A stretch of 64,000 nt of DNA, taken from CAWGXG01 sp963826505 (GTDB lineage Bacteria; Chloroflexota; Anaerolineae; Aggregatilineales; Aggregatilineaceae). Positions 21,792 to 30,497 of this stretch are shown piece after piece (the stretch's first letter is position 1; each line of letters opens with the position of its first letter). Where the stretch lies: positions 434,001 through 498,000 of the forward strand of contig CAWGXG010000005.1 of the NCBI GenBank assembly GCA_963826505.1, in the 5' to 3' direction. The translations under genes and the position numbers were made by a program. Below the pieces are notes generated by a model. It was not told the DNA's origin. It did no database searches and worked only from the letters and a program-made list of their open reading frames with translations.

Positions 21792-22541
21792 CTATTCCTC
21801 GGGACATTCCAGCCTCGGTTTGCCGTCGTCCAATCCCGCAATTTCGCAGCCCGGAGGCACAACAATCGGGGGGCCGGGCTGCAGCTTAAGCGGCTGACTG
21901 TTGGACTGGTCGATGGCACCAAATTGACGATCGACTACGGTAATGCTCACCGCCACAAACACCACGGTATTCTCGCTGTCCACCAGTTCGCCCTCGACAC
22001 GCACGCGATCTCCCACCCGCAGGTTGGAGAAGGTCGAATCGGTTGGGTCAACCCCGATATCCATGCCAAAAACCGTGATTGAATCGGCCTGGATCGCTTC
22101 AACCACACCTTCGATGACGATAGCTGTCGGAAGCGGGCTCTCTACCGCGGGGATGCTCTCAGGTGTGCCGTTCAGTAGCGGCTCTGCGGTTACGTTCGGG
22201 GAGCCATGGCGGCTATCAGACACCACGCGGACCAGGATCAGGCCGACCACAATCACCGCCAGGGTTGCGGCCGCGGCGCGGGTCCACCGCGTCACAAAGA
22301 CCCGGCGGGAAGACGCCTGCGTGCGGGGAGCAGCTTGCTGGCGGTAAGCGTGCAGGACCTGCGAGCGGATGCGCGCTTTTGCTTCCGATCCAATCGGCTC
22401 AGGTGGTGGCGAAGCCGACAGCCGCAGCGCCATGTCAACCAGCGGATCCTCATCGGCTGCGGGCCAGTCATCCCCTCCCGGTGGTAGGGTCACATCCAGC
22501 CGCCTGGCGAGAGAACGGGGATTGAGTTTGCGTTTAGCCAT
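21792..22541 (-). CDS. Anti-sigma-like membrane protein with DUF5666-like outer domain
   Basis: The chosen ATG at 22541 overlaps the sigma factor stop, giving 249 residues; an in-frame start at 22622 would overlap the sigma gene by 89 bases. The N-terminal ~95 residues are cytoplasmic and hydrophilic, followed by one membrane segment (AAAATLAVIVVGLILVRVV). The extracytoplasmic part has a DUF5666-like domain (VIEGVVEAIQADSITVFGMD) and a C-terminal Cys motif. Position directly after an ECF sigma gene with a translational overlap, plus single-pass topology, make an anti-sigma factor the best reading. No zinc-binding His-x3-Cys-x2-Cys motif is seen. Confidence 0.65.
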   Translation of the reverse strand: MAKRKLNPRSLARRLDVTLPPGGDDWPAADEDPLVDMALRLSASPPPEPIGSEAKARIRSQVLHAYRQQAAPRTQASSRRVFVTRWTRAAAATLAVIVVGLILVRVVSDSRHGSPNVTAEPLLNGTPESIPAVESPLPTAIVIEGVVEAIQADSITVFGMDIGVDPTDSTFSNLRVGDRVRVEGELVDSENTVVFVAVSITVVDRQFGAIDQSNSQPLKLQPGPPIVVPPGCEIAGLDDGKPRLECPEE

Positions 22542-23109
22542 CTTGCCCTCGGAGATAATGGCGCGCCTTTTCCTCAGTGCCAAGCAACGCGACCAACCGC
22601 GAAAGGGCGCGGTGCTGGGCATTCCTGACCGCGTCGACGCTCTTGCCCATTATGCGCGCAACTTCCTTATGGCTACGACGTTCGTGAAAGCGCAAAAACA
22701 GAATAGTTTGCTGCTCGTCGCTCAGTTCCAGACAGGCTTGCCGCAGCATCTCGATTTCTTGCCTTTTTTGCAAGTGTTCTTCCGGCGATGGGGCGTCGTC
22801 GCTCACGTTTTCGGTCAGCTCGATCTGCATTCGCCGCCCTGCCCGGCGATAAAAATCGGCAATCAAGGCCGAGGCAATGCGGTACAACCACGCCTCGAAC
22901 GGCGCTTCTGTGATACGGTAATTCGGCAGCCGTTTGACCATGTTCAGGAACAAATCCGAGGTCAGATCTTCGGCGTCGGCCACAGTGGAAACCCGGTAGC
23001 GAATATACCGGTACAGCGCATCGATATAGGTGTCATAGATTACTTCGATCGCTCCCTCATCACCCTGCTGTGCGCGCGCCACGAGCGTCTGAATTTCGTC
23101 AGGTGACAT
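22534..23109 (-). CDS. ECF-type RNA polymerase sigma factor
   Basis: Region 2 is visible as YDTYIDALYRYIRYRV, AEDLTSDLFLNMVKRLPNY and FEAWLYRIASALIADFYRR. Region 4 is LSDEQQTILFLRFHERRSHKEVARIMGKSVDAVRNAQHRAL. With the ATG at 23109 it is 191 residues, the usual size; a GTG at 23175 would add 22. It directs RNA polymerase to a small stress or envelope regulon and is followed, with overlap, by a membrane anti-sigma candidate and an exported protein. Confidence 0.9.
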   Translation of the reverse strand: MSPDEIQTLVARAQQGDEGAIEVIYDTYIDALYRYIRYRVSTVADAEDLTSDLFLNMVKRLPNYRITEAPFEAWLYRIASALIADFYRRAGRRMQIELTENVSDDAPSPEEHLQKRQEIEMLRQACLELSDEQQTILFLRFHERRSHKEVARIMGKSVDAVRNAQHRALSRLVALLGTEEKARHYLRGQDG

Positions 23110-23350
23110 GGATCGCTGTGGTCCCCTCTCCACCCAATCGATCCATGCCGAAACTCCCGTATTGGACCAACTCACAATGGTTCGCGCCCCCTATGCCCGC
23201 CAAGTCCGCCGTTCACCCCTGGACCTGTAAGTGTTAGATCGCGTTTTCCTCGTGAATATCTTGCCCGGATCCAAAATTGCCCGCATCCGCTGGGCCGGAA
23301 CCAGGGGCCACGCCATTCAAGTTCAAGCGTGGGGGCAATGCCCCCCTCGG

Positions 23351-24454
23351 TTATCGCGGCATGACGCAGATAGTGAGTTTGTTAGCAGTGGCCGCAGGAC
23401 ACGTATGCCGCTGGCCATCGGTTACGCTCTCGACCTCAAAATCGGCGGCCCAAAAGATAAGTGTCGGAGTTACATCCAACCGCGCGATTATATTGCAGTC
23501 CGTGGGCGGCGCATCGACGCCAGGGCCGCTGTTAGTGAACATCAGGCATTGGCCGGGGGCCAGGCGCGAAATATCAGCTACTGTCTCAGGGCTGTTATAC
23601 AAAGTAGGATCACCGAGGATCAACCCTGCGCCTGGGACGCTGACATTCGGGTTGTAGTTATGGATCAATGTCTCCGCCAACGGCATCCACTTGTCGCTTG
23701 ATTGGTCGAGAACGATCAACCGGTCGGACGTATAAGCCAGATAGACATAACCCACTGTGTCGCCACCCGTGGTGCCAACGGGAACGAAGAAGGTACATTG
23801 CCTTTGTCCCTGGTCGGGAGCCGCGTCGCACACAGTGCGTTCGATGCCATCATACACCACGCTGAAACGAGTCACCCCATTGAGACCGGTCCAGAAGTGA
23901 ACGCTCGTATTGACTGTGCTCAGCCAGCGTTGGATACCGGTGCACGCTTCCGGTCTTTCTGGGCCCGAGCGCCGTTCATCCCAGAGCTGCGCGCAGCGCC
24001 CGCCCCCATCCAGTGTGGGCATCCAGTTCGAGGCAGGAAATGTGGCCGCGTTGCCATCCAGGGCATTGAAAACCAAACCGCCCAGGTTCACGGCTGCGTC
24101 CGCCTGGTTGATCAGCGTGATAACTTGTGAGTTGTAAACCAGGAGCATATTAGGTGAGCGTAAAACAGTGACATCCAGCGCAGCCCCTGGCGAGGCGGGC
24201 GAGCCCGGAGCAAGCGACTGTGATATCACCGTATTAGCGGGCAGTCCGATATTCTCATTCCACGCTTCGTCAGTTTGAAGACCCAGCACCATGCCATTTT
24301 GGTTCAAGAGAGCAGCGGCGGCAGGCACGCTCAGGCCGGTGACATCCGGCACCGTTACGTCGTCACTCTGGGCCAATGCCGATGGATGAATGATCGACCC
24401 GGTCATGATGCAGATCAGCAAAAAGACAATCTTGATAAAATGAAGCCGTTGCAT
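23351..24454 (-). CDS. Secreted PASTA-domain protein
   Basis: From the ATG at 24454 (GGAGG upstream) the product is 367 residues: a signal peptide (HFIKIVFLLICIMTGSII...SALA), one PASTA domain at about 30-100 (VTVPDVTGLSVPAAAALLNQNG ends its first half), and a ~265-residue extracytoplasmic region with about eight cysteines and repeated hydrophobic beta motifs. PASTA domains bind muropeptides or act as spacers on cell-wall proteins; the rest is unknown. It precedes the ECF sigma gene on the same strand by about 240 bases. Confidence 0.65.
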   Translation of the reverse strand: MQRLHFIKIVFLLICIMTGSIIHPSALAQSDDVTVPDVTGLSVPAAAALLNQNGMVLGLQTDEAWNENIGLPANTVISQSLAPGSPASPGAALDVTVLRSPNMLLVYNSQVITLINQADAAVNLGGLVFNALDGNAATFPASNWMPTLDGGGRCAQLWDERRSGPERPEACTGIQRWLSTVNTSVHFWTGLNGVTRFSVVYDGIERTVCDAAPDQGQRQCTFFVPVGTTGGDTVGYVYLAYTSDRLIVLDQSSDKWMPLAETLIHNYNPNVSVPGAGLILGDPTLYNSPETVADISRLAPGQCLMFTNSGPGVDAPPTDCNIIARLDVTPTLIFWAADFEVESVTDGQRHTCPAATANKLTICVMPR

Positions 24455-24657
24455 AGGTTTTGGGACCTCCAAACTGGCTTGGGTGGCACATCGTTTATTA
24501 GATCGTATTGGCGCCGTCAAAATCTCACGTGTGTGTCTGAATTAGGACAAAGATCCTACTCGCAGCATGTAATCACCCCACGTTTCTTCCCTGGAATGCC
24601 CAAACGCAGCGAAGGCAGCGGAAAACCCGACTTCCCTTGTTTGGCCATCTTCAGTTT

Positions 24658-24684
24658 TTGACACTGTCCTAGCGTAAGTATACA
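24658..24684 (+). promoter_or_regulatory. Candidate promoter of the Trx-VKOR gene
   Basis: A perfect TTGACA at 24658-24663 is followed by TATACA at 24679-24684. The spacing of 15 is short; TACACC at 24681 would give 17. The region 24455-24657 upstream shows nothing else. Confidence 0.35.
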
Positions 24685-24778
24685 CCGGAGAATACACTAT
24701 CCGAGCACCAAATGATCTGCCCCAGAAGACAGCTTGCACGGGTATATTCGGAGAGAAAAGGCTCTGCCATTCCCTGCC

Positions 24779-26047
24779 ATGGCCAATTGGATAGTCAGCA
24801 CCCTGTTAGTGGTCGGCACCATCACCGGATACCTGGCTCAGGTTCCGGTAGTGCACGTCGTGCTGTTTTATTCCTCAAGCTGCATCCATTGTGCGGAAGT
24901 AATCGCGGACGTTGTGCCGCCGCTGCGTGATCAGTTTGGCGACAGTCTGGACCTGTTGTATGTGGATGTGTCGGGCGGTCAGGGCGCTGCTCTGTTCAGG
25001 GCCGCCGGTGATGCGCTGTCTGTCCCCGACAATCTCAAAGGCAGAGTACCGACTGTGGTGATCGGGTCAAACGTCCTGGTCGGCTCGGATCAGATTGAGG
25101 GCCGCCTGGAAGGATTGATTGCGGAAGGTATGGCGGCGGGCGGCGTGCCGCTGCCAGCAATACCCGGCATGCTGGAATATGATGCTCATATTCGCGCGCT
25201 GAAAGCGAGTCAGGCGCTAACATCATCAGGCGAAGTCAATGCGCCGCCCTTGCATAACAGCCCATGGTCTGAGCGGTTTCAGCATGACCTGATCGCCAAT
25301 CTCTTTGCGATCGGGGTGCTGGCGTTGCAGATCGCCAGTCTGGTCGTCTGGACGCTGACCCACCTATCAGCCCAACGCAAACGGGACGCAACCCTGCCCG
25401 GCTGGCTGCGCCAGACGCGGATGGTAATCTTGTCGGTGGTCTGGCTGGCGCTGCTAAGCGCAGCCTTCACGTTGACCGCGGGTGCTGACCAATCGGCCCA
25501 AGCGACGTGCACCGCGTTCGCAGTGAACGGCCTGCTCGTGATGGGCCTGCCTATCCTGTACTATCACCGGCAGCGCAGTCAATCCACCGAGGCGCTATCT
25601 ACGTGGAATCTTCTGCTGTTGGCTCTGGCGGGTTTGTTGGTGGCGGGGTATCTGACACGTGTGGAGGTCGGCCAAAACACCGCGAGCTGCGGTGCATTGG
25701 GTCAGTGCAACAGTGTTCAAAGCAGCCAGTACGCGCGGCTGGCCGGGACACCTGTCGGCGTGCTGGGCATGATAGGGTACGCCCTGCTGGCGGCGGCGGT
25801 GCTTGGCGCCCGGTTTGTCTCTGTCTGGCAGCGACAAACCGTATGGGCAGTCAGACTCATTGCAGCGGGCGGAATCTTGTTTTCAACGGTTCTGACGTTT
25901 TTGGAGCCCTTCGTCATCGGTGCGACCTGCCTGTGGTGCGTCACCTCGGCCCTGATCATGCTGCTGATCGGCTGGTACGCCTTACCGTCCGCCGAGTACG
26001 GCACCGCGCCGTCTGGGCCCCCACCCAGTGTGCATCCAGCGCGATAG
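24779..26047 (+). CDS. Thioredoxin-like/vitamin K epoxide reductase fusion
   Basis: An N-terminal anchor is followed by a thioredoxin-fold domain with an exposed C35-I-H-C38 redox pair in FYSSSCIHCAEV. A membrane segment and linker lead to a VKOR domain, with loop cysteines in SCGALGQCNSVQ, the serine-rich following segment, and the quinone-site pair C384-L-W-C387. VKOR passes electrons from new disulfides to quinone, so this should be a self-contained disulfide-forming system for exported Cys-containing proteins, several of which are encoded nearby. The ATG at 24779 starts right at the hydrophobic anchor; a TTG at 24734 is possible. In many bacterial fusions the order is VKOR then thioredoxin; here it is reversed. 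Confidence 0.8.
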   Translation: MANWIVSTLLVVGTITGYLAQVPVVHVVLFYSSSCIHCAEVIADVVPPLRDQFGDSLDLLYVDVSGGQGAALFRAAGDALSVPDNLKGRVPTVVIGSNVLVGSDQIEGRLEGLIAEGMAAGGVPLPAIPGMLEYDAHIRALKASQALTSSGEVNAPPLHNSPWSERFQHDLIANLFAIGVLALQIASLVVWTLTHLSAQRKRDATLPGWLRQTRMVILSVVWLALLSAAFTLTAGADQSAQATCTAFAVNGLLVMGLPILYYHRQRSQSTEALSTWNLLLLALAGLLVAGYLTRVEVGQNTASCGALGQCNSVQSSQYARLAGTPVGVLGMIGYALLAAAVLGARFVSVWQRQTVWAVRLIAAGGILFSTVLTFLEPFVIGATCLWCVTSALIMLLIGWYALPSAEYGTAPSGPPPSVHPAR

Positions 26048-26049
26048 GA

Positions 26050-27255
26050 TCACCGCAACTCCAAGTCGTACATCGCCAGCACATTTTCAGTCGGCGTGTC
26101 GGACTGGATGTGATGCGAACTGGCCAGAACGTAGCCGCCGTTGCGCCCCAATACATTGACGCGAGCGCGCACTTCGTTTTGAACGTCATCAACCGTTCCG
26201 CGCGGCAGCGTCTCGATGATGTCGATCCCCCCGTGAAAGGCCAGCCGATCGCCGAATTCATCCTTCAGGCGCTGCGGATCCATGCCTTCCGCGTCCGCCT
26301 GGATCGGATTCAGCACATCGACACCCATGTCTAGGAGTTCGGGGATCAGCGGGTAAAGCGCCCCATCACTGTGATACATCACCGGCTTGCCGAACTCTTT
26401 GGCCACCGCGATAATGCGTGCGTGATAGGGTTGGATGAACTCGCGCCACATCCTCTTCGAGATCATCAGGCCCTTCTGCGTGGCGACATCATCGTAAAAA
26501 TAGACCATATCCAGTCGATCACCGGCTACCGCCAGCACACGCCGCGTATTCTCGACGTAAAGATCGGTCAGCCGTTCCATAAAATAGTGCGCCATCGCGG
26601 GGTTCATCGCCAGATCGATCAGAAAAGTCTGCATGCCACGCAATTGCCACGCCACTTCAAAGACGGAGCCTATCCGGAAGCGAATGTGATAGGGCTGGTC
26701 GCGATCCAGCTGGGCCATGATGTCCGGCAAAGGCGAAAAATCCCACCAATCCGGCTCCGGCCAGTCAAAAGCCTTGAGGTCGTCAACACTCTGTGCCGAT
26801 TCCAGGGGCCAGCTGGCGGCTTCTTCGTACGCGCCAGTCTGGTGGCTGACCGCGCGCGTATGGCGGCCAAAGATGTCGTACAGATCGCCGTTGGGCAGCA
26901 CCTGACGCCACATCCGGTTCGGAGTCGACCGGCTGAGGACGTCCCACCACTCGACGACTGCGCCAGGACGCAGAACCGATTCCGGCGGTTGGCAAAACAT
27001 ATCGTATGACAATACGCGGCAGTCCACCTGAAGCTGTCGCAAAATAGCTTCGCGACACGGCTCGAAATAGGCAGAGTCGCCCACCAGTGAGACATCCGGC
27101 TTGAATGTCGCTTCTAGCCGGTCCCATATCTCATTGGTTGCCAGGAAATCCACCGGCACCCGATCCGGTTGGGTATGACTCAATGCCACCAGAACACGGT
27201 CGCGGGCGGTAATAATCCCGCCGGGTGGTTGTGGATTGCCACTCGTCATAACCAT
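26050..27255 (-). CDS. UroD-family protein (methyltransferase-like)
   Basis: The 401-residue protein has the uroporphyrinogen decarboxylase/MtaA fold: RDRVLVALSHTQPDRVPVDF at the N-terminus, YFYDDVATQKGLMIS, the metal/active-site region MYHSDGALYPLIPELLDMGVD, and the C-terminal GGYVLASSHHIQSDTP. In sugar clusters such proteins are not heme enzymes but are usually treated as corrinoid or unknown methyltransferases. Here it is the last gene before the convergent VKOR gene, only two bases away, and lies downstream of the ribose cassette terminator. Two related proteins are encoded at 49525 and 63265. Confidence 0.8.
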   Translation of the reverse strand: MVMTSGNPQPPGGIITARDRVLVALSHTQPDRVPVDFLATNEIWDRLEATFKPDVSLVGDSAYFEPCREAILRQLQVDCRVLSYDMFCQPPESVLRPGAVVEWWDVLSRSTPNRMWRQVLPNGDLYDIFGRHTRAVSHQTGAYEEAASWPLESAQSVDDLKAFDWPEPDWWDFSPLPDIMAQLDRDQPYHIRFRIGSVFEVAWQLRGMQTFLIDLAMNPAMAHYFMERLTDLYVENTRRVLAVAGDRLDMVYFYDDVATQKGLMISKRMWREFIQPYHARIIAVAKEFGKPVMYHSDGALYPLIPELLDMGVDVLNPIQADAEGMDPQRLKDEFGDRLAFHGGIDIIETLPRGTVDDVQNEVRARVNVLGRNGGYVLASSHHIQSDTPTENVLAMYDLELR

Positions 27256-27417
27256 AAGTTTCCATTCCTAACGTGGGCTCAGGCCGATCATGACGTCAAC
27301 CGACGTTTGCCATCAATGTAATTGTGCACTTAGCGTCAGCTCGCCCGCCGAAGTTGGATCGGGTGCCAATCACAAAACAGGTAATTTCGGCGTGCGCGAC
27401 CCCTCAAAACCAAAGCA

Positions 27418-27448
27418 CTGGCACACAGCCCGTGTGACTGTGTGCCAG
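27418..27448 (-). terminator. Intrinsic terminator of the ribose cassette
   Basis: A perfect 11-bp stem, CTGGCACACAG with CTGTGTGCCAG, and a 9-base loop lie 13 bases after the rbsD stop. On the minus strand the stem is followed by TGCTTTGGTTTT. Confidence 0.75.
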
Positions 27449-27460
27449 GTGAGTTACTGC

Positions 27461-27919
27461 CTATTTCATGCGATCCGCGTAGTAATCGGGGACAACAGTG
27501 CCCGGTTTGGAAAACCACTGCGGCACATCGACACCGGCATAGAGCAGTATATTGCCCCAGGGATCGAAGGCGCCCGACCGCACGATCACCTTAGCCCGCG
27601 CAGCCATTTCGTTCAGAATCTTTTCGTGGGGCAGCGTGCTGTGCTCGGCATCCGCGAAAATGCGCTTCACCGTCGCCAGCAAGGGCGCGTTATTCTCGGC
27701 CATTTCCGCTGCATAGGCCACTTTCTCCGCGATGAACGCCTCGTTGATAGCGGACAACACGGTTTCGAGGTCCGGCACATCTGGCACCAGCGCCAGGTCC
27801 ACGCGCCACACCGAGGACGGGATAGGAAAACCAGCGTCGCACACAATCATCAGATCGCCGTGTCCCATTGAAGCGATGGCATGGCTCAGTTCCGCATTTA
27901 ACAGCTTTCCCCGTTTCAT
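27461..27919 (-). CDS. rbsD: D-ribose pyranase
   Basis: This cytoplasmic enzyme interconverts pyranose and furanose forms of D-ribose so that ribokinase can act. The 152-residue sequence keeps the family start MKRGKLLNAELSHAIASMGH with catalytic His20, Asp28 in CDAGFPIP, and the C-terminal YANIIL-type strand (here WGNILLYAGV) near the active site. It is slightly longer than the Escherichia coli protein. It lies 24 bases after rbsK and ends the cassette, just before a terminator. GAGGAGATG precedes the ATG. Confidence 0.92.
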   Translation of the reverse strand: MKRGKLLNAELSHAIASMGHGDLMIVCDAGFPIPSSVWRVDLALVPDVPDLETVLSAINEAFIAEKVAYAAEMAENNAPLLATVKRIFADAEHSTLPHEKILNEMAARAKVIVRSGAFDPWGNILLYAGVDVPQWFSKPGTVVPDYYADRMK

Positions 27920-27943
27920 CGACGTTCATCTCCTCATGTGAAG

Positions 27944-28873
27944 TTAGCCAAAGTGTTTTGAATACAATGCGTCTACGGCGTCGCGCCTTGCCAGCGCGGG
28001 AATCACGCCGAGTCGCGTACAGGCCAGCGCGCCGGCACAGTTCCCGTACTGCACCGCCTGGATCAAGTCTTTGCCCTCGGCCAGCGCCATCGCCAGCCCG
28101 GAGTTGAAAGCATCGCCCGCCCCTGTCGTGTCCACCACGTCGACCGGCACCGGAGGCACCTGGGTCATTTTGCCATCGGAGAGCACCAGCGAGCCGCTTT
28201 CGCCCATCGTGACGATCACAGTATGCACGCCGCGATCCTCAAGCTGGTGGGCCAGATCGATGGTAGGCGTGGGATCGTCAGGAGCGAGTCCCAACAGAAT
28301 GCGGATTTCGCTCTCGTTCGGAGTCAACAGATCGATAGATTTAAAGATGTCCTCAGGCAGCGCGGTCGCGGGAGCCGGGTTGAGCAGCGTCCTCACGCCG
28401 TGTTTCTTCCCCAGGGCCATCGCCCGCGCAGCGGCAGCCACCGGGATTTCGAGGACCGACATCACCACGTCGCTGCGCGCGATCTGTTCCTCGGCCCGAT
28501 CCACGAACGCGCCGTCCATGAGCTTGTTGGCGCCCATGTCGAGGATAATACCGTTGTGACCGGCCTCGTCCAGGATAATGAATCCCACGCCGGTGGCAGC
28601 AGCAGCCGTGATTTCAAGGTAACGGGTATTCACGCCTTCGGCTTTATATAATTCGGTGCCAACTTCCCCGAGCTTGTCGTGACCGACGATGCCCACCAGA
28701 TAGGAATCAGCGCCCAGGCGAGCCGTCGCTACCGCCTGATTGGACCCCTTGCCGCCCGGTCCCATATCGAAATCCGTGCCAAGCAGGGTTTCGCCGAAGA
28801 TCGGCATTTTGGAGGTGCGCATGGTCATGCCGACAGCAAAACTGCCCACGACTGTAATCACTGGTTTGCTCAT
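27944..28873 (-). CDS. rbsK: Ribokinase
   Basis: This PfkB-family kinase of 309 residues phosphorylates ribose at O5. Signatures are GPGGKGSNQAVATARLG near the N-terminus and VDTTGAGDAFNSG near the C-terminus, the latter with the catalytic Asp (about residue 254) and the anion hole. LLNPAPA and LLTPNESE are also typical. ATG at 28873 has GGGAG eight bases upstream (a TTG lies one codon earlier). With rbsD and the ABC genes it indicates that cassette A handles ribose or a close pentose. Confidence 0.9.
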   Translation of the reverse strand: MSKPVITVVGSFAVGMTMRTSKMPIFGETLLGTDFDMGPGGKGSNQAVATARLGADSYLVGIVGHDKLGEVGTELYKAEGVNTRYLEITAAAATGVGFIILDEAGHNGIILDMGANKLMDGAFVDRAEEQIARSDVVMSVLEIPVAAAARAMALGKKHGVRTLLNPAPATALPEDIFKSIDLLTPNESEIRILLGLAPDDPTPTIDLAHQLEDRGVHTVIVTMGESGSLVLSDGKMTQVPPVPVDVVDTTGAGDAFNSGLAMALAEGKDLIQAVQYGNCAGALACTRLGVIPALARRDAVDALYSKHFG

Positions 28874-28896
28874 CAAACACTCCCACTATAGAGCTA

Positions 28897-30423
28897 TCAT
28901 ACAGTCTCTAAATGAGTGGCCTGTCCCATAGCACAGGCCAGGATCTTTTCTTCGGTGGCCTCTTCGTGCTCAAAGTGCCCGGTGATCCGTCCTTCGTGCA
29001 TGGCGTAAATGCGATCACACTGGCCGATCAGTTCGGGCAGTTCTGACGACACGACAACGATCGACATGCCCTGCGCGGCCAGGTTTTGAAGGATCGAATA
29101 GATTTCGGCTTTGGCCCCGACATCGATCCCGCGCGTAGGCTCGTGCAAGATCAAGACCTCGGGCTGAATCGCCAAACCACGCGCCAGAATCACTTTTTGC
29201 TGATTGCCGCCGCTCAACGTACCCATCTTTTGCGTAAGTCGCGACACACGGATGTCGAGTTTCTTGACATATTCCTGCGTCACGCGGCCAATCGATGGGC
29301 GGCTGAGAAACCCGAACCGGCTTACTTCCTTCAAGATGGACACGACCGTGTTGTTCTGGACGCTCATGACCAGCAGCGCACCCGCGCCGCGTCGATCAGC
29401 CGGAATCAATGCCAAACCGTGATCGATGGCCGACGAAGGCGACTTGATGGTAACGGGGGCATTGCGGATCAAGAACTTTCCGGAGCACGCGCGCAATCCA
29501 AACAGGCACTCGACCAGTTCGTCTTTGCCCGAATCGGGCAGGCCCGCGAAGCCGACGACCTCCCCCTTCCGTACGTGGAAGGATACCCCGGACACAACGT
29601 TGCCGCTGGTGATGTCGTGCACCTCAAACGCGGTCCGATCGTCATCGGTGGTCGGGCGCACGGCACGCGCCGACAGTTTGATAGCCCGCCCCACCATGCG
29701 CGAAATCAGCCCGTCGATGGTCGCGTCCTCAACCGGCAGCGTATCGATATATTTGCCGTCGCGCAGCACCGTGATCTTATCCGCGATTTGCAGCACTTCT
29801 TCCAGCCGGTGTGAGATGAACACGATCGCCACTTGTTCATTGCGCAGCTGGCGTACGACCTGGAAGAGCCGGTCGGTTTCTTCAATCGTCAGCGCGGAAT
29901 TGGGCTCGTCAAGCACCAGGATTTTGACCTGCATCGAGATCGCCTTGGCAATCTCGACGAGCTGCTGCTGCGCAACCGACAGCTTGCCAACCGTCTGGCG
30001 CAGATCGATCGTGCCCAACCCAAGCCGGGCCAGGGCTTCGCGAGCAATCTGTTGGAACTTGCGCCGGTTCACCAATGACAGCGCGGATTTAGTCGACACG
30101 GTATTCAGCGCGATATTTTCAGCCACACTCAGATTCAGACACAGCGCCAACTCCTGGTGCACCACGCCAAATCCCAACTGCTGTGAACGATAGGGGTTCG
30201 GGATTTCGATCTGCTTGCCGGCGTAGATGATTTCACCGCCGTCGGGCTGCAGCTCGCCTGCCAGGATATTGATGAGGGTGGTTTTCCCCGCGCCGTTCTC
30301 ACCAAGGATGGCATGAACTTCGCCCGGGAAAATATCCAGGCTCACATCATCCAGCGCCTGAACACCAGGAAAGTGTTTGGAGATATGGTGCAGTTGCACG
30401 ATCGGAGTGGGCTGGTCGCTCAT
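28897..30423 (-). CDS. CUT2-type sugar ABC transporter ATPase (cassette A)
   Basis: The 508 residues form two fused nucleotide-binding domains as in RbsA. The first has Walker A GENGAGKTTLIN, signature LSVAQQQLVEIAKA and Walker B LVLDEPNSALT. The second has a degenerate P-loop (PDSGKDELVECLFG), as usual for this family, but an intact signature LSGGNQQKVILARG and LHEPTRGIDVG. It powers import with the permease at 32468 and the double binding protein at 30498. A strong hairpin lies in the gap after the binding-protein gene. Confidence 0.93.
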   Translation of the reverse strand: MSDQPTPIVQLHHISKHFPGVQALDDVSLDIFPGEVHAILGENGAGKTTLINILAGELQPDGGEIIYAGKQIEIPNPYRSQQLGFGVVHQELALCLNLSVAENIALNTVSTKSALSLVNRRKFQQIAREALARLGLGTIDLRQTVGKLSVAQQQLVEIAKAISMQVKILVLDEPNSALTIEETDRLFQVVRQLRNEQVAIVFISHRLEEVLQIADKITVLRDGKYIDTLPVEDATIDGLISRMVGRAIKLSARAVRPTTDDDRTAFEVHDITSGNVVSGVSFHVRKGEVVGFAGLPDSGKDELVECLFGLRACSGKFLIRNAPVTIKSPSSAIDHGLALIPADRRGAGALLVMSVQNNTVVSILKEVSRFGFLSRPSIGRVTQEYVKKLDIRVSRLTQKMGTLSGGNQQKVILARGLAIQPEVLILHEPTRGIDVGAKAEIYSILQNLAAQGMSIVVVSSELPELIGQCDRIYAMHEGRITGHFEHEEATEEKILACAMGQATHLETV

Positions 30424-30446
30424 GGGTTTCTTAAACCTTCAGGACC

Positions 30447-30476
30447 GGGCGAGTGGCTTTGGCAAGCCACCCGCCC
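30447..30476 (-). promoter_or_regulatory. Stem-loop between binding-protein and ATPase genes
   Basis: GGGCGAGTGGCTT pairs with AAGCCACCCGCCC across a TGGC loop; the single mismatch becomes a G-U pair in the minus-strand RNA, giving a continuous 13-bp stem. It starts 21 bases past the binding-protein stop. There is no U-tract, so it probably protects the upstream mRNA from decay or attenuates transcription, as seen at malE-malF-type junctions, rather than ending transcription. Confidence 0.6.
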
Positions 30477-30497
30477 TCGCATAGACCGTTTGTATAG

